A stretch of DNA of 64,000 nucleotides, taken from contig JADGJC010000160.1 in NCBI GenBank assembly GCA_027596075.1, positions 22,349-86,348 on the forward strand, given 5' to 3'. The notes beneath the pieces are model-generated. The model made no database searches. It was not told where the DNA came from and saw nothing but the letters and a program-made list of their open reading frames with translations. Source of the DNA: Rhizophlyctis rosea (lineage: Eukaryota > Chytridiomycota > Chytridiomycetes > Rhizophlyctidales > Rhizophlyctidaceae). This document shows, piece by piece, positions 58,714 through 64,000 of the stretch (its first letter is position 1; the number at the start of each line of letters is the position of its first letter). A program made the translations under genes and the position numbers.

Positions 58714-61700
58714 CTACTTGCCGTCCCTACCACCCCCAACTCGAGACCCACCCAGATCATGATTCCTTCTTCTCTCCGCCCATGTCTTGATCAGCTCAAA
58801 CAACTCATTCTTATGATAAGGTTTAACAACATACTCATCCATTCCGGCCCCAATAGCCCGATCCCTATGCTCGCTCCGCGCGTTCCCGGATAATCCAATG
58901 ATGGGCACGTGGAGCCCTGAATGAGTCGTTCCGTCCTCGAGCGACGAATCGGCAACACCATCCTCAATAGAAGCAATGGACAAGGATCTTCCAACTTTTG
59001 CTTCGTGTTCCTTCTCACGTAACTTGACAGTGGCTTCGATGCCGTCCATGACTGCGAATATGCGTTGATACTTGATATGACAAATGGAGGGAGGATTTTT
59101 GGGTTTGGTCTCACCAGGCATTTCAACGTCCATCAACACGACATCGATGCCCTCATTGTCCTCTACGCAATTGATTGCCTCCACCCCGTTATTGGCAACG
59201 GTAGTGGCGAAACCCGCCATTTCAAGTTGTCTTGTCAATACGCGTTGATTGATTAGATTGTCTTCAACAACTAGATGTAAAAAAGAAAAACCGTCAGGGT
59301 GTGCATTTCCCCACCAAACCCTTCGAAGCCAAAGAAATCACATCGGCTTACCCAAAACATGCACCTTCCTCACTCCATCCACCTCACCCAAATCCCCATC
59401 TTCTGCCCCACCTCCTAACCTAACCTTCTGCAAATCAATGCTCCCTTTCTTTCCACCCTCCTCCCCAACGTCTTTATCAACAGCCGGCAACTCATGTGGC
59501 ACAATCCTCTCCACACTCCCCACCGGTCTAACCGCGACACCAACCGTCTCCTCCCTCGGACTGGCCCCACCTCCACTCCCCTCACTCCCACCGCCACCAC
59601 CAGCCCTCTCCGCATCCCTTCCAACCCTAACCCAAAAACTAAACGTCGTCCCCTTCCCAACGTCCGACTCAACACTTATATCCCCCCCCATAACATGCAC
59701 CATCTGCTTGGAGATGTGCAGCCCTAGTCCAGATCCGCCGTATTCGCGGTAGGTCCGCAACGTGGCTTGTGAGAATCGTTTGAAGAGTTTTGCTTGGGCT
59801 TCGGGTGTCATGCCGATACCGGTGTCTGTTACTGTGGCGTGGAGGACTATATCGTCTGCTAGGAGGCCTGATACGCCACCGCCACCGTTGCCTTCGGCGG
59901 CGAGGATGTTCTCTGCGCTCGTGATCTGTTCCGGATCAAGAGGTTTGGCTGTCATGACGAGGACGATGCGACGTTCTTCGCAGTCTCGGGTGAATTTGAT
60001 GGCGTTGGAGATCAGACTGGAAAGGCAATTGGGTATGAGTTAAAAAGATTACGACGGTCAAAGGATCATCAGAAGAAAGCAACTGAAGGACAAACTTACT
60101 TTATCAAAACCTGTCCCAGCCTATCTGGATCACCCCAAACAACCAAATCCCTCCCCTCCGCCTCTTTCTTCCCGTCTTCCGCCCTTGCCACTGCCTCCCT
60201 ACTTTCCGCCGCACCATCCACCTCCTTTCCCACCGCCCCACCCCGACCCCCTTCCCCAACCCCACAAACCCACCTGACCTCCAGCACAACCCCCAACCTC
60301 TCCGCCTCCGCCCAAAACATCCTCCTAACACTCTCCAGCACCCCCTTAACCGCAAACCGCCTCCTCTCCTCCTTCCTAACCAACCCCCTCGCCCCATGCC
60401 TCAACCGACTTAAATGCAAAACATCGTCCGTAATGACTTTCTGATGTGCTGCACAACTTTCGATGGCATCGAGGCATTCTTTGTCGAAAGCTAATTGGTC
60501 GAAGGCTATACGGAGGTCGTTGAGGGTTATGGGTGGGCGGTCGGTGGTTTCGTAAAAGCGTTTTAGACGGAGGACTACGGAGGTGCGTTTTTCGAGGCCG
60601 GAGCGGAGGAGGTCGGTGTTGTTGTAAACTGTGGGGGTGGGGTGAAAGGTGGTGGAGTTGGTTTTTGTGATGCGTCAAAACGCACCTTCCGGCAGGAAAA
60701 TTCCCAAAAGCGAAAACAATACGCAAGAGAGAAAACTCACTAGCATTCAACGGATTCCGAATCTCATGACAAATCATATCAATGAACATCTCCTGCGCCT
60801 TTCGATTCTCCTCCGCCTCTTCCAACTGCCTCTTTTGATTCTCCACCCGTTCCGTGATGTCCGTAACAGCTCCCACGAAACTCCGCACATCGCCGTTGTC
60901 GTCGAGTTCGGCTTCCCATTGGGCGAGGACCCAGACGATTTTTGGGGAAGGGGGTGTTGGGGGTGGGGATATGGGGGAGGTTGAAGAGGGTGGGGAAGAG
61001 GGAGAGGAAGATGGGGAGGGAGGATGGACGAACCGAAATTCCATTTTAGTTGGAGTGTGTGTTGAGAGGAATTTTTGCCAGGTTTGGAGGAGGGCGGGGA
61101 GGTCGTCTGGATGCTTTTTTGATGGGGTGCGGTGTGGATATATGAGGAAAAGGGAGACAGAACAGTAATGAGCAAAATCGCTATGGTATCACCCAGTACT
61201 TCACCACAAACATCCAGCTCAAGCGCCCCTTCACCCCTCAAGGGGAAAACCAAGAAACAAACCCAACCTACCACATTAGCCTTCAAATCCTCCCCATCCC
61301 AACTCCCACTCAATTCCTCCATCCTCCGACTCCTATACACAACCCTCCCCTCCCTATCAGTCCTAACAACCCCCACCGGACTCATCCTCGCAAGCTGCAC
61401 CAACTCCCTCCTCAACCTCCCCAACTCCAAATGTGTCCTAACCCTCGCCACAAGCTCCTTCGCACTAAACGGTTTCGCCAAATAATCATCAGCCCCTCTT
61501 TCAACGCCTTCTACACGCGCTTCCTCGCCAGCACGGGCGGAGAGGAGGATTATGGGAAGGAGGCGCAGGGATTCGGAGGAGGAGGAGCGGATGGAGGTTA
61601 TTAGGGTGAATCCGTCCATTACGGGCATCATGACGTCGGAGAGGATTAGGCCCGGTGGTGTGTGACGGCAGAGTTGGAGGGCGGCGTGGCCGTTGTGAAC

Positions 61701-63990
61701 TATGCGGATGGGCGCGAGGGGGGAGAGGAGGGAGCGGAGGTAGGAGGCCATGTCGTGGTTGTCGTCGCAGACTCTGGAGTAAGTCTATTAGCATGAAGGT
61801 CTCCAAAATTGTAACAGATTTCCAAAAGACGAAGCAGAATCACGCCGAAAGGGAACCAACTTACAAAATATACGGCCTCCCCCGTCCCCCCTCCCCACCC
61901 TCCCCACCAGCCCCCGTAGCACTCCACGTAACCGGAACCGGCATCCGGCCCTCCCTCTCACCATCCCTCTCTCCACCCTTCCCAACCTTCTCCCCTCCAT
62001 CTTCCCTTTCCTCATCCCCACCAATCCACCCCTCAGCCTCCTGCACATACTGTTCACTAACGCCCCTCGCCCCGCCACCCACAACGCCACCATTAATGTC
62101 CTCAAACACTTTTTTCGCGTCCAGGTGGGACTTGCCGGATGGGAGGAAAACCCGAAACGCAGACCCTTCACCCGGTTGAGACCACGCGACCCAGACTTTC
62201 CCCCCGTGGAGCTTGACGAGTTCGAGTGTTAGCGCGAGTCCGATTCCCGTGCCTTCGTTGCTGCGGCGTTCGAGTTTACGTCCACTCTTCACCACCGCGT
62301 CCCCTTTTCTTTCGCTAACCCCATCGAGTACTTCATCCTCATCGGCTTCGTCGTCATCCCCAAAAGGCGACTCCTTAGCCCGATAAAACCGTTCAAAAAT
62401 CCTCGGTAAATCCCTCTTGCTAATACCCACACCCGAATCCCGAACTTCAAAAACAACTCCAGGCCCCAACTCGTCCCCCTCTCCATCCTTCCCCTCCTCA
62501 CCTCCCCCTTTCCCTTCCCCTTCCCCATCCCCTCCCCCTTTTTCTCCCTCCCCCTCACCAACCTCCCACATCCGAACCCAAATCCCCCCCTCAACCGTAC
62601 ACTTCAACGCATTACTCAACAAATTGTACGCGATTTTTTCTACGAGGTCGACGTCGACGTAGTATTTTCCTTGAAGTGTGTCCGGGACGTGGACGGAAAA
62701 GGAGAGGTGGGCGCGTTGGATAGCGGAACGAAAGACACCGCAAAGGTCGCGAAAGAGGGAGGGGAGTGGGGTTGGGCGGTAGTGGGCTTGGAGGCGGCCG
62801 GCCTCTAAAGGTTGGAGGGGTCAGATGGGGCGGAATATATGAATTGCGATCTGGGAAGGACTACACAACTCGATCACTGTTTTTTTTTTTCTGTTTGCCT
62901 TACCTATTCGGGAGAAATCCAATAGCGTTGTCACCATTTTGAGTAATCTTAGAGCATTCCGTTGAGATACCATCAATTCGCTTCTAATCTCCTCTTTCAA
63001 ATCCGCACTTTTCAGCGCTTCCTCGATGGGTCCCATGATGAGCGTCAATGGCGTCCTGTACACCATACAAACAAATTCGAAAAAGAAGATGAGCTGGGGA
63101 AAAGAGAAGGGTAATCCGTGTCATGCGGTATCTACCGCCACACACAACGCACAGAAACAGCCCCTCCCCCACACACTACCACACACACTACCACACACAC
63201 CCCCCGAAACCACAAGACGCAAACTCGCATCCGACCCCTTTCCTCTCTTAAAAAAATCTGTGCAAGTCAAAACTCACCGAAACTCATGACTAACCCCCTC
63301 GAAAAACTGCCTCCTCATCCTCTCAACCTCCTCCACCTCCCTCCTCCTCCGTCTCTCCTCCTCCAACACCCTCGCACTAGCAATATTACTACTAACAGCT
63401 CGTGCCATGATGATTTGCCACCCCTTATACTCTTCATCTAATCTCCGTCTTGGATTCACCCCAAGCACCAACACGCCGACGGGATGTAAACGTGCATCGA
63501 GGATCGGGAGGGTAGTGACTTCGACGGGTGGAGTGTCGGGGAAGGGTGTGGGTAGGGTTGTTGATATTGAGTTTGGGATTGATGTGTAGGCGGGTACGGA
63601 TGTGGAAAGGACTTGGAGTATTGGGAAGGGGGACGTATCTCCCGTCATTGAATCCACGTCCGACACGGACGACGACGACGAACTCGGTGGCGTCCCCCCA
63701 CCCAACGGAATTTCCCTCACAGCAACATCATGTCCCCCCTCAACCCCAACCGTAGCTTTCAACACCGCCTTCTGTCCTTTGCCTTCACCTTCGCAGAGGT
63801 ATATTAGTGCGAATGGGACGTCGAATGGCCCCGTGCTGAGACCGGAGGCAGCGAGAGTACAAGCTTCTGCTACGGTGGCGGCTTTTCCGGCTTGGGATCC
63901 GACTTCTTGGAGGAGTTGTTGGCGGCGGGAGTGGACTACGCGGGTTGTTATTTCTGGGGGTGGGGGTGTTAGTTGGGATGTGGTAGACAT
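58714..63990 (-). CDS. double hybrid histidine kinase
   Basis: Multi-exon, about 1,500 residues from ATG 63,990 (10 bases from the window edge, so an upstream exon is not excluded). Order: GAF domain (about 20-215, VGVLVLGVNPRR); HisKA 1 with VSHEFRTPLTLIMGP; HATPase 1 (NLLSNALKCT, DSGVGISKRDL, GTGIGLALTLE) with a Gly/Glu-rich insert; receiver 1 (VCDDNHDMASYL, LILSDVMMPVMDG, AKPFSAKELV); PAS/PAC (SPVGVVRTDREG, FVGAVTDITERV); HisKA 2 with DMICHEIRNPLNA; HATPase 2 (TDTGIGMTPEA, GGSGLGLHISKQM); receiver 2 (VVEDNLINQ, VVLMDVEMPVMDG, VVKPYHKNEL). Both phospho-accepting His and both Asp are present, with the Lys of each receiver. Such proteins pass phosphate His-Asp and on to an HPt protein, usually controlling stress MAPK pathways. 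The signal sensed by GAF and PAS is unknown. There is no transmembrane segment, so it is probably cytosolic. Confidence 0.9.
63169..63202. repeat. short (CACACACTAC)n tandem repeat in an intron
   Basis: About three units of a ten- to twelve-base CACACACTAC motif lie in the intron between the GAF exon and the HisKA 1 exon of the histidine kinase gene. They are not in coding sequence. Confidence 0.7.
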
Positions 63991-64000
63991 GGGAGGGGAA

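Noticed and set aside
61655..62179. 174-codon plus-strand frame within the histidine kinase
   Set aside because: Antisense shadow of the HATPase/receiver exons; Gly/Arg- and Pro-rich strings are complement artefacts.
63160..63205. CRISPR-like or telomeric repeat
   Set aside because: It is a short CA-rich tandem inside an intron, with no spacers and no telomere consensus.
1..64000. Retrotransposon or DNA transposon genes
   Set aside because: No reverse transcriptase, integrase, RNase H or DDE signature was seen in any frame, and no long terminal repeats were recognised, despite many old repeats.

Overview
The window is eukaryotic nuclear DNA. Its genes are split by short GT-AG introns (about 50 to 160 bases), and the content points to an early-diverging, zoosporic (chytrid-like) fungus. 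That content includes a double hybrid histidine kinase, a class C G-protein-coupled receptor with a bacterial-type solute-binding ectodomain, an NDC1 nucleoporin and a secreted berberine-bridge-type oxidase. The lineage is an inference from gene families; there is no rRNA or other marker gene to prove it. No prokaryotic operon structure, CRISPR array, reverse transcriptase or transposase was seen.

Layout. Positions 1-7,780 hold no convincing gene. They contain diverged copies of a non-coding repeat, two clusters of GC-rich palindromes and a tRNA-like remnant. From 7,782 to 19,417 there is a small unknown gene and a family of coiled-coil and F-box-type genes in several states of decay: a coiled-coil ORF interrupted by one TAG, a truncated F-box/coiled-coil pair arranged head to head, and a nearly full-length F-box gene with one frameshift. 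NDC1 (19,754-22,315, 11 exons) follows, divergent from the F-box gene. From 22,316 to 32,236 is a 10-kb gene-poor stretch with further old repeats and at most a gene fragment.

The right half is gene-rich. It holds a coiled-coil/AT-hook protein (32,237-35,319), two copies of a small secreted protein gene (35,780-36,402, frameshifted; 40,022-40,803, with an assembly gap), a secreted FAD oxidase (41,392-43,309), a multi-pass membrane protein (44,525-46,195, 8 exons), a BTB protein, the class C GPCR (48,404-51,983), a tail-to-tail pair of ankyrin-repeat paralogs with a beta-rich N-terminal domain (53,476-55,578 and 56,075-58,156), and the double hybrid histidine kinase (58,714-63,990).

The 48-64 kb block combines a solute-binding-domain receptor, a multi-domain histidine kinase and an unusual ankyrin protein pair. 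It looks like a sensory or signalling neighbourhood, though nothing in the sequence proves these genes act together. Many predicted duplicates carry one lesion (stop or frameshift), so either recent pseudogenisation or assembly error must be separated before biology is concluded. Exon boundaries quoted are my manual reading of GT-AG sites and frame continuity.
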